A stretch of 64,000 bases of DNA from Pseudomonas berkeleyensis (GCF_014109765.1 NZ_CP059139.1:2422001-2486000), one strand, 5' to 3'. Positions 34,429 through 43,410 are shown, numbered from the stretch's first letter. Numbers and translations are program-made. The notes: generated by a model from the sequence alone, not told the origin.

Positions 34429-35295
34429 ATGAGTCTTTCCCCCGCACGGCGTGAGGAATACGAAATTACCCTGCAGCCGCTGCCTGATCTCAAGGTCGAG
34501 CGTGAGTTGCCCCTGGTGCAGCGCCTGTGGCAGCAGGGCTGGCTGCGCAAGTCGCTGATCCTGATTGTCCTGGCGCTGATCTGGGAGGCGGCTGCCCGCT
34601 ACCAGGCCAACGACCTGCTGTTACCCAGCTTCCTGCAGACGGCCAAGGCCTTCGCCGAGGGCATCGGCACCGGCGAGCTGCTGGGGAAGGTGGCGATCTC
34701 GCTGTCGGTACTGATCAAGGGCTACCTGATCGGCATCTTCCTGGCCTTTCTGCTCACCAGCCTGGCGGTCTCGACCCAGCTCGGCCGTGACCTGCTGTCG
34801 ACGCTGACCTCGATGTTCAACCCGCTGCCGGCCATCGCCCTGTTGCCCCTGTCGCTGCTGTGGTTCGGCCTGGGCGAGAACAGCCTGATCTTCGTGCTGG
34901 TGCACTCGGTGCTCTGGGCGCTGGCCCTGAATACCTATGCCGGATTTCTCGGCGTTTCCGAGACCCAGCGCATGGCCGGGCGCAACTATGGCCTCAAGGG
35001 ATTGCGCTTCGTGTTGTTCATTCTGATTCCGGCGGCGCTGCCGTCGATCCTTTCCGGGCTGAAGATCGGCTGGGCTTTCGCCTGGCGCACGCTGATCGCC
35101 GCCGAGCTGGTGTTCGGTGCGTCCAGCGGCAAGGGCGGTCTGGGCTGGTACATCTTCCAGAACCGCAACGAGCTGTACACCGACAAGGTCTTCGCCGGGT
35201 TGGTGGCGGTGATCCTGATCGGTCTGCTGGTGGAAAACCTGATCTTCGCCAGCATCGAACGCGTGACCGTCAAACGCTGGGGGATGCAGCGTTGA
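34429..35295 (+). CDS. ABC transporter permease
   Basis: A 288-residue permease with a cytoplasmic N-terminal tail of about 40 residues, then about six helices (LILIVLALIWEAAARY, LIKGYLIGIFLAFLLTSLAV and others) and the docking loop GRNYGLKGLRFVLFILIPAAL. The ATG at 34429 follows GAGGAG. It is the membrane channel for both binding proteins that flank the ATPase/permease pair at 32502 and 35470. Confidence 0.88.
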   Translation: MSLSPARREEYEITLQPLPDLKVERELPLVQRLWQQGWLRKSLILIVLALIWEAAARYQANDLLLPSFLQTAKAFAEGIGTGELLGKVAISLSVLIKGYLIGIFLAFLLTSLAVSTQLGRDLLSTLTSMFNPLPAIALLPLSLLWFGLGENSLIFVLVHSVLWALALNTYAGFLGVSETQRMAGRNYGLKGLRFVLFILIPAALPSILSGLKIGWAFAWRTLIAAELVFGASSGKGGLGWYIFQNRNELYTDKVFAGLVAVILIGLLVENLIFASIERVTVKRWGMQR

Positions 35296-35312
35296 AAGAG
35301 ATTTATCACTCC

Positions 35313-35422
35313 GTAGGGTAGGCCGGGCGGCGATCCGTTTTAGCCCACCAATTGGACGCACCGTTGGTGGGCTGAAGCCCACCCTACAAGCCTGAAGCGG
35401 ATCGCCGTCCGGCCCACCCTAC
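35313..35422. repeat. REP-like palindromic cluster (GTAGGGTRGGC type)
   Basis: Three arms: GTAGGGTAGGCCGGGCGG, a central GGTGGGCTGAAGCCCACCCTAC, and a final GCCGTCCGGCCCACCCTAC, related to the copy at 6740-6807. It separates the permease from the second binding-protein gene and could uncouple their expression. Confidence 0.75.
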
Positions 35423-35469
35423 ATGCTGTCTTCACAACACAATTGAACTCACATAACGAGAACTACACG

Positions 35470-36486
35470 ATGACCAATACCTTCAAATTCGGCCGACTGG
35501 CTGCAGCACTGGGCCTGCTTGGCGCCCTGGCAACTCCGCTGGCCGCCCAGGCCGAAGGCCAGATCAGCATCGCTCAGCAGTTCGGTATCGGTTACCTGGT
35601 GCTGCACGTGGTCAAGGATCAGCAACTGATCGAGAAACACGCCAAGGCCCAGGGCCTGGACAAGATCGAAGTCGAATGGCGCACCATCTCCGGCGCCACG
35701 GCGATGAACGAGGCGCTCTTGGCCGGTGCCATCGACGTGGTCTCGGCCGGTGTGCCGCCGATGCTCACCGTGTGGGATCGCACCCATGGCCGGCAGAACG
35801 TCAAGGCCGTGGCCGCGCTGGGCTCGCTGCCCAACTACCTGCTGAGCAATCGCGAGGAGGTGAAGAGCCTCGATGACCTCGGCGAGAAGGATCGCATCGC
35901 CGTGCCGGCTGCAGGCGTCGGCTTCCAGTCGCGCACCCTGCAGATCGAGACGGCCAAACGCTATGGCAACGACGACTTCCAGCGTTTCGACAAGATCTCC
36001 GTCAGCCTGCCGCACCCGGATGCCACCGCGGCGCTGATCAAGGGTGGTTCGGAAATCACCGCGCATTTCTCCAGCCCGCCGTTCCAGTACCAGGCGCTGG
36101 AGAACCCCAAGGTGCACAAGCTGATCAGCAGCTACGACATCCTCGGCGGTCAGGCCACGTTTAACGTGCTCTACGCCACCGAGAAATTCCACGACGAGAA
36201 CCCCAAGACCTACAAGGCGTTCTACGACGCGCTGGTGGAAGCCGAGCAGATCATCAAGGCCGACAAGGCCGCGGCTGCCGAAATCTACATCCGCGTGGAG
36301 AACTCCAAGCTGCCGCTGGACTTCGTGAAGAAGATCGTCGAGGACCCGGAGAACGACTTCACCGTATCGCCGCAACGCACCTTCATCTATGCCGAGAAGT
36401 TGCATGAATTGGGTGTGCTGAAGAACAAGGCCGCGTCCTGGAAGGACTACTTCTTCGAAGAGGCTTACGCCAATCCGGGGAGCTAA
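35470..36486 (+). CDS. Sulfur-compound ABC substrate-binding protein 2
   Basis: A 338-residue Sec-exported paralogue of the binding protein at 32502 (signal AALGLLGALATPLAAQA, mature EGQISIAQQFGIGYLVLHVV). The two share the same domain order and most motifs, such as LTVWDRTHG, EKDRIAVPA, LPHPDATA and YATEKF. No second permease or ATPase follows, so it probably feeds the same transporter with a related ligand. It is separated from the permease by a REP cluster. Confidence 0.87.
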   Translation: MTNTFKFGRLAAALGLLGALATPLAAQAEGQISIAQQFGIGYLVLHVVKDQQLIEKHAKAQGLDKIEVEWRTISGATAMNEALLAGAIDVVSAGVPPMLTVWDRTHGRQNVKAVAALGSLPNYLLSNREEVKSLDDLGEKDRIAVPAAGVGFQSRTLQIETAKRYGNDDFQRFDKISVSLPHPDATAALIKGGSEITAHFSSPPFQYQALENPKVHKLISSYDILGGQATFNVLYATEKFHDENPKTYKAFYDALVEAEQIIKADKAAAAEIYIRVENSKLPLDFVKKIVEDPENDFTVSPQRTFIYAEKLHELGVLKNKAASWKDYFFEEAYANPGS

Positions 36487-36491
36487 GAACC

Positions 36492-36516
36492 CTAGGGTGC
36501 GCTGTGCGCACCCTAC
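36492..36516. repeat. REP-like palindrome (GTAGGGTGCGC type)
   Basis: CTAGGGTGCGC and GCGCACCCTAC face each other 5 bases after the binding-protein stop. As a strong hairpin it may protect or end the mRNA. Confidence 0.6.
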
Positions 36517-36610
36517 GCAGCCACGGCAACATCCGGCCACTCCTGCTATCCGTAGGTGTGGCTTTTACCCTAACCACGGCTTACCCAGCGGTGGCCGAAC
36601 GGTGAATGCA

Positions 36611-37828
36611 ATGCCATACAGCTATCTGTCTCACCTGTACTGCCCGAAAACACTCGAGCACTACGACGCCGACCGTATCCAGCAACTCAGTGCAGTCGGT
36701 GCGCCGCTGCTGGTCGCCTATGACCTGCAGGCGCTCAAGCAGCACTGGAAACCCGCCGACCTGATTGGCCGTGAGGCCAGCCTGTGGCGTTACCACGAGC
36801 TGCTGCCGGTGCTCGATCCGAGCAATGTGGTCAGCCTTGGTGAGGGGCTGACGCCGCTGTTCTGCACTCCACGCATCGGCCGTGACCTGGGCATCGATGA
36901 CCTGTGGCTGAAGGACGAGGGCATCATCCCCACCGGCTCGTTCAAGGCGCGTGGCGCCGCTGTGGGCGTGTCCAAGGCCAAGGAGCTGGGCGTCAAGGCC
37001 CTGGCCATGCCCACCAACGGCAATGCCGGCGCGGCCTGGTCGCTGTACGCCGCGCGTGCCGGGATCGAAGCCACGGTGGTGATGCCGCAGGACGCGCCGC
37101 TGATCACCCGTAACGAAACGGCCATTTCCGGGGCCAACCTGTATCTGGTCGATGGCCTGATCAGCGATGCCGGCAAGCAGGTCGCCCAGGCGGTGGCCGA
37201 GGGCGGCCTGTATGACGCCTCGACGCTCAAGGAGCCGTACCGCATCGAAGGCAAGAAGACCATGGGCCTGGAGATCGCCGAGCAGTTCGGCTGGCAGTTG
37301 CCCGATGTGATTCTCTATCCCACCGGCGGTGGCGTCGGTCTGATCGGCATCCACAAGGCGTTCAAGGAACTGCGCGAGCTGGGCTGGATCGCGGCGGACA
37401 AGCCATTGCCGCGTCTGGTCGCGGTGCAGGCCAGCGGCTGCGCACCCATCGTCAAAGCCTGGGAGGCCCGCGCCGCCGCATCCGAGTTCTGGGCCGATTC
37501 GAGCACCATCGCCTTCGGCATCAACGTACCCAAGGCACTGGGGGATTTCCTGGTGCTGGAAGCGCTGTACGAGAGCGAGGGCTATGCCATCGCGGTCGAC
37601 GATGCCGAACTGCTGGTCGAGCAGCGCAAGGTGGCCGAGCTGGAAGGTGCCTTCGTCTGCCCCGAGGGCGCTGCGCTCTATGCCGCCGCGCGCAAACTGC
37701 GCGAAGGGGGCTGGATAAGGCCCGGTGAACGGGTGGTGATCCTCAACACCGGTGCCGGCATCAAGTACCCGGATACCGTGCAAGTGGACGTACCGCTGCT
37801 GCAACCGGGTGACAGGCTGCCGCGATGA
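36611..37828 (+). CDS. Threonine-synthase-like PLP enzyme
   Basis: A 405-residue fold-type II PLP enzyme of the threonine synthase/cysteate synthase group. PLP lysine is in PTGSFKARGA, the phosphate loop in YPTGGGVGLIG, and the N-terminus SHLYCPKTLEHYDADRIQQL is that of the short threonine synthases. Pseudomonas already has a longer, distinct ThrC, so this is probably a paralogue. It is coupled (ATGA) to a polar amino-acid ABC transporter, which argues for a catabolic or salvage role on an imported amino acid, perhaps a sulfur one such as cysteate. That is inference; true threonine synthase activity is not excluded. The ATG at 36611 is favoured, GTG 36602 is possible. Confidence 0.72.
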   Translation: MPYSYLSHLYCPKTLEHYDADRIQQLSAVGAPLLVAYDLQALKQHWKPADLIGREASLWRYHELLPVLDPSNVVSLGEGLTPLFCTPRIGRDLGIDDLWLKDEGIIPTGSFKARGAAVGVSKAKELGVKALAMPTNGNAGAAWSLYAARAGIEATVVMPQDAPLITRNETAISGANLYLVDGLISDAGKQVAQAVAEGGLYDASTLKEPYRIEGKKTMGLEIAEQFGWQLPDVILYPTGGGVGLIGIHKAFKELRELGWIAADKPLPRLVAVQASGCAPIVKAWEARAAASEFWADSSTIAFGINVPKALGDFLVLEALYESEGYAIAVDDAELLVEQRKVAELEGAFVCPEGAALYAAARKLREGGWIRPGERVVILNTGAGIKYPDTVQVDVPLLQPGDRLPR

Positions 37829-38490
37829 ACTTCGACTGGAACTTCGTGCTGTCGACCCTGCCAGCGTTCGGCAGGGCGGTGCTGGTGACCCTGCAGGTCG
37901 GTGCCATCGCCATTGCCACCTCGTTGCTGGTGGCGCTGGTCAATGCCTCGATCCTGGTGTTGCGCGTGCCAGTGCTGCAGCGTCTGGTCGGCCTGTATGT
38001 GGAGGTGGCGCGCAACACGCCGCTGCTGATCCAGCTGTTCTTCATCTACTTCGCGCTGCCCAGTGTGGGCATCCGTATTTCCGGCTTCAGCTCGGCGATC
38101 ATCGCCATGACCTTTCTCGGCGGGGCTTATCTGACCGAGGTGCTGCGCGCGGGCGTCGAGGCGGTGCCCAAGGCGCAGATCGAATCGGGGCTGTCCATCG
38201 GCCTGTCGCGCTGGCAACTGCTGCGCCACGTCATCCTGCCGCAGGCCGGCATCCTCAGCCTGCCGGCGCTGTTCGCCAACTTCATCTTTCTGCTCAAGGA
38301 GACCACGGTGGTGTCGGCGGTGGCGGTGCCGGAGATTCTCTACACCACCAAGAACTACATCGCCATGTACTACAAGACCTACGAGATGCTGGCAGTGATG
38401 ACCGCACTGTGCGTGCTGCTGTTCCTGCCACTTTCGTTGCTGCTCGCGTACCTGGAACGGAGGCTGCAACATGGCCAGTTCGGGTCTTGA
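37825..38490 (+). CDS. Polar amino-acid ABC permease 1
   Basis: A 221-residue HisM/GlnP-type permease with five or so helices and the docking segment VPKAQIESGLSIGLSRWQLLRHVILPQA. The N-terminal FNFDWNFVLSTLPAFG-like start is usual for the family (visible as MNFDWNFVLSTLPAFG). It overlaps the threonine-synthase-like gene by four bases and the second permease gene by 20 bases. With the permease at 38471 it forms a heterodimeric channel. Confidence 0.88.
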   Translation: MNFDWNFVLSTLPAFGRAVLVTLQVGAIAIATSLLVALVNASILVLRVPVLQRLVGLYVEVARNTPLLIQLFFIYFALPSVGIRISGFSSAIIAMTFLGGAYLTEVLRAGVEAVPKAQIESGLSIGLSRWQLLRHVILPQAGILSLPALFANFIFLLKETTVVSAVAVPEILYTTKNYIAMYYKTYEMLAVMTALCVLLFLPLSLLLAYLERRLQHGQFGS

Positions 38491-39130
38491 GCTGCTTTGG
38501 CTGTCCGCGCCGCAACTGGCCAAGGGCGCTTGGGAAACCCTGAGCATTTCCGCCTCGGCGATCGCCTTCAGCACCCTGGGTGGTGTGCTCTATGGTGTGC
38601 TGCGCAGCCTCGGCAAGCGCTGGGTGGAGGTGCCGCTGCGGGTTTACCTGGAACTGTTCCGCGCCATTCCGGTGCTGGTCTGGCTGTACCTGTTCTTCTT
38701 CGGCCTGCCGATCTTCGCCGGCATCAGCGTGCCGAGCTTCTGGTGCGCGGTGCTGGTGCTCAGCCTGTGGGGGGCCAGCGAGGTCGGTGAGGTGGTGCGT
38801 GGCGGTTTGCGCTCGTTGCCACGCGGCCAGCGTGAGGCTGGCCTGGCCATCGGCCTGGGCACGCTGCAGCTGTATCACGAAGTGCTGTTGCCGCAGGTGC
38901 TCAAGCGCATCACGCCACCGACCATCAACGTCTACACGCGAATCATCAAGACCAGTTCGCTGGCGGTGCTGATCGGCGTGGTCGACGTGATCAAGGTGGG
39001 CCAGCAGATCATCGAGCGCACCTACGAGTCGGTGCTGATCTACGGCTTCCTGTTCCTGTTCTTCTTTTTCCTCTGCTATCCGCTGTCCGCCGCCTCACGC
39101 GTGCTGGAACGGCGCTGGAGTCACGCATGA
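38471..39130 (+). CDS. Polar amino-acid ABC permease 2
   Basis: A 219-residue second permease of the same family (FRAIPVLVWLYLFFFGLPIF, docking loop LPRGQREAGLAIGLGTLQLYHEVLLPQ). Its 5' end overlaps the first permease by 20 bases and its 3' end overlaps the ATPase by four. Two different permease chains suggest a heterodimeric channel of the glutamate/aspartate type. Confidence 0.88.
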   Translation: MASSGLELLWLSAPQLAKGAWETLSISASAIAFSTLGGVLYGVLRSLGKRWVEVPLRVYLELFRAIPVLVWLYLFFFGLPIFAGISVPSFWCAVLVLSLWGASEVGEVVRGGLRSLPRGQREAGLAIGLGTLQLYHEVLLPQVLKRITPPTINVYTRIIKTSSLAVLIGVVDVIKVGQQIIERTYESVLIYGFLFLFFFFLCYPLSAASRVLERRWSHA

Positions 39131-39882
39131 GCGCCCTTATCGAACTCTCCGGTTTCAGCAAGCGTTTCGGCGATACCCCGGTATTGCGCGAAGTCGACCT
39201 GCAGGTCGAGCGCGGCGAAGTGGTGGTCATCCTCGGCCCCAGCGGCTGCGGCAAGAGCACCCTGTTGCGCTGCCTCAACGGCCTGGAAAGCGGGCAGGGC
39301 GGCAGCCTGCGTTTCGATGGCAAGGAGTTGAACGCCGATACCGACTGGCGCGAGGTGCGGCAGGAGGTCGGCATGGTGTTCCAGAGCTACCACCTGTTTC
39401 CGCACAAGACAGTGTTGGAGAACATCCTGCTCGGCCCGCTCAAGGTGCAGAAGCGCGCCTTCGGTGAGGCCCTGGCGCATGCCGAGGCGCTGCTCGAACG
39501 GGTCGGCCTGCTGGACAAACGCAACGCCTACCCGCGCGAGCTGTCCGGCGGCCAGCAGCAACGCATCGCCATCGTCCGCGCGTTGTGCATGAACCCCGAG
39601 GTGATGCTGTTCGACGAGGTCACCGCGGCGCTCGACCCGGAGATGGTCAAGGAAGTGCTGGAAGTGATCCTGGATCTTGCACGCGGCGGCATGACCCTGT
39701 TGATCGTCACCCATGAGATGGCCTTCGCCCGCGCGGTGGCCGACCGAATCCTGTTCATGGACGGCGGTGTGATCGCCGAACAGAACGACCCCGAAACTTT
39801 TTTCAGCAACCCGCAAACCGCACGCGCGCAGCAGTTTCTGGAGAAGTTCTCCCACGTGGAAAACCTGCCTAGAAGGAAGTAA
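39127..39882 (+). CDS. Polar amino-acid ABC ATPase
   Basis: A 251-residue GlnQ-type ATPase: Walker A GPSGCGKST (about 35-43), Q-loop MVFQSYHLFPHK, signature LSGGQQQR and Walker B VMLFDEVTAALDPE. The usual proline after DE is valine here, a variant seen in some GlnQ proteins. Switch IVTHEM is intact. It energises the two permeases encoded just upstream. Confidence 0.9.
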   Translation: MSALIELSGFSKRFGDTPVLREVDLQVERGEVVVILGPSGCGKSTLLRCLNGLESGQGGSLRFDGKELNADTDWREVRQEVGMVFQSYHLFPHKTVLENILLGPLKVQKRAFGEALAHAEALLERVGLLDKRNAYPRELSGGQQQRIAIVRALCMNPEVMLFDEVTAALDPEMVKEVLEVILDLARGGMTLLIVTHEMAFARAVADRILFMDGGVIAEQNDPETFFSNPQTARAQQFLEKFSHVENLPRRK

Positions 39883-39885
39883 GCG

Positions 39886-40773
39886 ATGAACTTCAAATCT
39901 GCCATGCTGTTCCCCATGCTCGCGGCCGGCATTCTCGCCGGCTGTGGCAACAACGAGCCCCCCAAGCAGGCTGCTGCCGAGACGGCCCCGGCCGCTGAGG
40001 CACCGGCGCCGAAGGGCTATCTGGACAAGATCAAGGAGCGCGACAAGCTGATCGTCGGCGTGTTCAGCGACAAGCCACCGTTCGGCTTCGTCAACGAGCA
40101 GGGCGAGTACGTCGGCTTCGATACCGATATCGCCAAGCGCTTCGCCAAGGATCTGCTCGGCGACGAGAAGAAGGTGGAGTTCGTGGTGGTCGAGCCGGCC
40201 AGCCGCATTCCGTTCCTGCAAAGCGACAAGGTCGACCTGATCCTGGCCAACATGACCGTCACCCCGGAGCGCGCCGAGGCGGTGGACTTCACCAACCCCA
40301 ACCTGCGTGTCGCCGTGCAGGCCATCGTGCGTGACGACAGTGGCATCGAGAAGCTTGACGACCTGGCCGACAAGACCATCATCGTCACCAGCGGCACCAC
40401 GGCCGACATCTGGCTGACGCAGAACCACCCGGACTGGAAACTGCTCAAGTTCGAGAAGAACTCCGAGTCGCTGCAGGCCCTGGCCAACGGCCGTGGTGAT
40501 GCCTATGCACAGGACAACCTGGTGCTGTTCAGCTGGGCCAAGCAGAACCCGGGCTACCGCGTGCTGGGTGACACCCTCGGCGACGAAGCCCCCATCGCTC
40601 CGGCGGTGAAGAAGGGCAACCTCGAGCTGCGCGACTGGGTCAATGCCGAGCTGGCCAAGCTGGGCGAGGAGCAGTTCCTGCTCAAGCTGTATGACCAGTA
40701 CGTGCGTCCGCAACTGGCCGAAGATACCGACCCGAACGCGATCATCGTCGAAGGTGGCAAGTGGCAGGGCTAA
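39886..40773 (+). CDS. Amino-acid ABC binding lipoprotein
   Basis: A 295-residue family 3 solute-binding protein with a lipoprotein signal (MLAAGILAGC, lipidated Cys about residue 18) and an Ala/Pro-rich linker before the domain. Motifs include KLIVGVFSDKPPFGFVNEQGEYVGFDTDIAKRFAKDL and MTVTPERAEAVDFTNP. It starts three bases after the ATPase stop and is the last gene of the operon before a strong terminator. The ligand is an amino acid of unknown type; a sulfur amino acid is suggested by the surroundings. Confidence 0.88.
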   Translation: MNFKSAMLFPMLAAGILAGCGNNEPPKQAAAETAPAAEAPAPKGYLDKIKERDKLIVGVFSDKPPFGFVNEQGEYVGFDTDIAKRFAKDLLGDEKKVEFVVVEPASRIPFLQSDKVDLILANMTVTPERAEAVDFTNPNLRVAVQAIVRDDSGIEKLDDLADKTIIVTSGTTADIWLTQNHPDWKLLKFEKNSESLQALANGRGDAYAQDNLVLFSWAKQNPGYRVLGDTLGDEAPIAPAVKKGNLELRDWVNAELAKLGEEQFLLKLYDQYVRPQLAEDTDPNAIIVEGGKWQG

Positions 40774-40803
40774 GCCGACTGGCCTGATTCTTCAGTAAAA
40801 ACG

Positions 40804-40836
40804 AAACCCGCCCGGTGCACGCCGGGCGGGTTTTTT
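40804..40836 (+). terminator. Rho-independent terminator
   Basis: AACCCGCCCGG and CCGGGCGGGTT form an 11-bp stem with a short loop, followed by TTTTTT, 30 bases after the binding-protein stop. Confidence 0.92.
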
Positions 40837-41109
40837 GATGCTTGCAGTCAGCCTTCGGCGAGTGCCTTAGGCATTGCCAGGCAGACGAACGGCGCCATCG
40901 CCGCGGAGCCGCGAGCATGGTGTCGCGGGTCGCAATCACTGGAATACACAACAGAGTCGGCCGCAAGCGGCGCCAGAATCTCGCTTGCTCCCGCTCTCCT
41001 TCAGCCTGCATCCCTCGCAACAGCTCGATGCAATCCCCTGGGCTGCGTCAGTGCATTGCGTGAGAGCAGATCGCCAGCGCTACGGAGAAAGGCGCGGGTC
41101 TACAGTTTC
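40837..41109. other. Convergent intergenic gap
   Basis: Separates the two convergent amino-acid transporter operons. No gene, REP copy or second clear terminator was found; only modest GC-rich hairpins are visible. Confidence 0.4.
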
Positions 41110-41865
41110 CTAAAGCGAGCGGTCGAGCAGGAACTTGCTGAGGAACTGCCGCGTGCGTTCGTGCTGGGGCGCGGTGAACAGCGTCTTGGCCGGGCCCTGT
41201 TCGACGATGCGTCCCTGGTCGATGAAGATCGCCCGATCCGCCACATCGCGGGCGAAAGCCATTTCATGGGTGACGATGACCATGGTGCGCTTTTCTTCGG
41301 CGAGGTCGCGGATGGTGGTCAGCACTTCACCCACCAGCTCCGGGTCGAGTGCCGAGGTGGGTTCGTCGAAGAGGATCACCTGCGGGCGCATGGCCAGGGC
41401 ACGGGCGATGGCTACGCGTTGCTGCTGACCGCCGGACAGGCGTTTGGGATAGGCGTCTTCCTTGCCGCTCAAACCCACCTTGGCGAGCAAGGCATAGGCG
41501 TGGGCCAGTGCCTGTTCGCGCGGCTCCTTCTTCACCTGTATCGGGCCTTCGATAACGTTTTCCAGCGCGGTGCGGTGCGGGAACAGGTTGAAGTTCTGAA
41601 ACACGAAGCCGGCGTGCTGGCGCAGCTGACGAATCAGTTTCTGTTGACTCTTCAGCGGCCGGTCGGCGTCGATATGGATATCGCCAATGGTGATCTGCCC
41701 GCCGCTGGGTTGTTCCAGCAGGTTGAGGCAGCGCAGCAGGGTGGTCTTGCCCGAGCCGCTGGGGCCGATGATGGCGACCACTTCCCCGGCGGCGACGTCC
41801 AGATCAATGCCCTTGAGCACTTCGTTGCTGCCGAAGGCTTTTCGCAGATTGCGCACGGAAATCAT
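41110..41865 (-). CDS. tcyN: Cystine-type ABC ATPase TcyN (YecC)
   Basis: A 251-residue amino-acid ABC ATPase: Walker A GPSGSGKTT (about 33-41), Q-loop FVFQNFNLFPHR, signature LSGGQQQR, Walker B VILFDEPTSALDPE and switch IVTHEM. The start codon (TGATG) overlaps the permease stop by one base. The context fliY-yecS-yecC with dcyD, as in Escherichia coli, supports a cystine/D-cysteine transporter. A longer frame upstream runs through the permease in another phase and is not coding. Confidence 0.87.
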   Translation of the reverse strand: MISVRNLRKAFGSNEVLKGIDLDVAAGEVVAIIGPSGSGKTTLLRCLNLLEQPSGGQITIGDIHIDADRPLKSQQKLIRQLRQHAGFVFQNFNLFPHRTALENVIEGPIQVKKEPREQALAHAYALLAKVGLSGKEDAYPKRLSGGQQQRVAIARALAMRPQVILFDEPTSALDPELVGEVLTTIRDLAEEKRTMVIVTHEMAFARDVADRAIFIDQGRIVEQGPAKTLFTAPQHERTRQFLSKFLLDRSL

Positions 41866-42533
41866 CAGTTGTCCTGCTCGTGCCGGTTGACCCTGGCCTC
41901 CAGGCGCGCCTGGAAGTGCGCGAGGATGCTGGCCAGCGCCCAGTAGATCAGCGCGGCCGCCAGGTACATGGTGAAAATCTCGAAGGTGCGCGCGGTGATC
42001 AGCTGCGCCTGACGGAACAGTTCCGGCACCTGAATGGTGGCGGCCAGGGCGGTGTCCTTGACCAGCGAAATGAAGCTGTTGCCCAGCGGCGGCAGGGCGG
42101 TACGCGCCGCCTGCGGGAGAATGGCCCGGTACAGCGTCTGCGTCTTGCTCATGCCGATGCTGGCGGCGGCTTCCCACTGGCCACGGTCGATGGAGGCAAT
42201 GGCGGCGCGGAGAATCTCGGAGGTATAGGCGGCCATGTTCAGCGAGAAACCGATCAGCGCAGCCGGCAACGGATCGAGCTGGATGCCCAGTTGCGGCAGG
42301 CCGTAGTAGATCAGGAACAGCTGCACCAGCAGTGGCGTGCCGCGGAAGAAGGACACGTACAGGCGGGTGAGCCAGCGCAGCGGCGCCGGCCCGTACAGAC
42401 GGCCAACTGCCAGGCCGAAGCCCAGCAGCAGGCCGAAGAACATGCCGCCCAGGCTGAGTACGACGGTGTAGTAGGCGCCCTTGAGGAGAAAAGGCGCAGA
42501 CTCCAGAGCCAGCTGCAGGGCGGACTCGATCAT
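41865..42533 (-). CDS. tcyL: Cystine-type ABC permease TcyL (YecS)
   Basis: A 222-residue HisM-type permease with about five helices (YYTVVLSLGGMFFGLLLGFGLAVG, then FRGTPLLVQLFLIYYGLPQLGI) and docking loop IDRGQWEAAASIGMSKTQTLYRAILPQA. It overlaps the binding-protein gene by four bases and the ATPase gene by one. In E. coli YecS acts with FliY and YecC to import L- and D-cystine. Confidence 0.87.
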   Translation of the reverse strand: MIESALQLALESAPFLLKGAYYTVVLSLGGMFFGLLLGFGLAVGRLYGPAPLRWLTRLYVSFFRGTPLLVQLFLIYYGLPQLGIQLDPLPAALIGFSLNMAAYTSEILRAAIASIDRGQWEAAASIGMSKTQTLYRAILPQAARTALPPLGNSFISLVKDTALAATIQVPELFRQAQLITARTFEIFTMYLAAALIYWALASILAHFQARLEARVNRHEQDN

Positions 42534-43327
42534 CGGGTGACGTCAGCCTTGAACCATTTCTCGGAAAGTTGCTTGAGGGTGCCGTCGGCACTCAGTTTTG
42601 CCAGCGCCTGGTCGATGGCGGCGAGCAGTTCAGGGTTGCCCTTGCGTAGCGCGATTCCGGCCTCCTGGCGGGAGAAGGCGTCGCCGGCCACGGCCAGGCG
42701 GCCACCGGTTTTCTCGACCATCTCGAACGCCGCCAGGCGATCCACCAGAATCACGTCGATGCGACCGACGTTGAGATCCTGAAACTTGGTCGGATCGTCG
42801 TCGTAGGTGCGGATGTCGGCTTTCGGTACGTTGTCCTTGAGCCACTGTTCGTAGTTGGTGCCGAGGCCCACGCCGACTTTCTTGCCGGCCAGATCCTGCG
42901 CGCTCTTGATGCTGTCGCCGTCAGCCTTGCGGGTCAGCGCCTGGATGCCGGAGATGGTGTAGGGCGTGGAAAAATCGTATTTCTTCTTGCGCTCGTCGGA
43001 GATGGTTACCTGATTGATCACCACGTCCAGGCGCTTGGATTCCAGCGCGGCGAGGATGCCGTCCCACTTGGTCGGCTGGAACTCGGCCTTGACCCCCAGC
43101 TCCTTGGCCAGCGCTTCGGCCAGTTCGACTTCGAAGCCGGTCAGCTTGCCGTTCTCATCCTGGTAGTTGAAGGGGGGGTAGGTGCCTTCGAGGCCGACCT
43201 TGATGGCGCCACGGGCCTTGATGTCATCGAGCAGGTCGGCGGCAAAGCTCGGCGCGCTGAGGCTGGCGCCCAGCATGAGGGCCAGGCTACCGAAGAGAAA
43301 ATGGCGACGCAGGTTGGAGAATTTCAT
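42530..43327 (-). CDS. tcyJ: Cystine-type ABC binding protein TcyJ (FliY)
   Basis: A 265-residue periplasmic family 3 solute-binding protein with a Sec signal (FLFGSLALMLGASLSAPSFAA). The mature N-terminus resembles FliY: DDIKARGAIKVGLEGTYPPFNYQDENGKLTGFEVELAEALAKELGV. The ATG at 43327 has GAGGT just upstream. It leads the operon tcyJ-tcyL-tcyN, transcribed from the AT-rich region at about 43340-43405; dcyD lies upstream on the same strand. Cystine is the probable ligand from family and neighbour. Confidence 0.86.
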   Translation of the reverse strand: MKFSNLRRHFLFGSLALMLGASLSAPSFAADLLDDIKARGAIKVGLEGTYPPFNYQDENGKLTGFEVELAEALAKELGVKAEFQPTKWDGILAALESKRLDVVINQVTISDERKKKYDFSTPYTISGIQALTRKADGDSIKSAQDLAGKKVGVGLGTNYEQWLKDNVPKADIRTYDDDPTKFQDLNVGRIDVILVDRLAAFEMVEKTGGRLAVAGDAFSRQEAGIALRKGNPELLAAIDQALAKLSADGTLKQLSEKWFKADVTR

Positions 43328-43386
43328 GGTGACCTCATGCAAGTGGGAAGGTGGCGCCACTCTAGGCGGAAATTCTTATGCCGCTA

Positions 43387-43403
43387 AATAATTAAAAATT
43401 ATT
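43387..43403. promoter_or_regulatory. AT-rich palindrome upstream of tcyJ
   Basis: AATAATT-AAA-AATTATT, 7-base arms, 60 bases before the tcyJ ATG in the short gap after dcyD. It resembles the half-sites at 13418 and 44492 and may be a binding site for a sulfur regulator (inference). Confidence 0.45.
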
Positions 43404-43410
43404 CAAATAT

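Noticed and set aside
39121..40713. Long minus-strand open frame (530 residues) opposite the ATPase and binding lipoprotein
   Set aside because: It is an antisense shadow; Walker motifs and the lipobox are on the plus strand.
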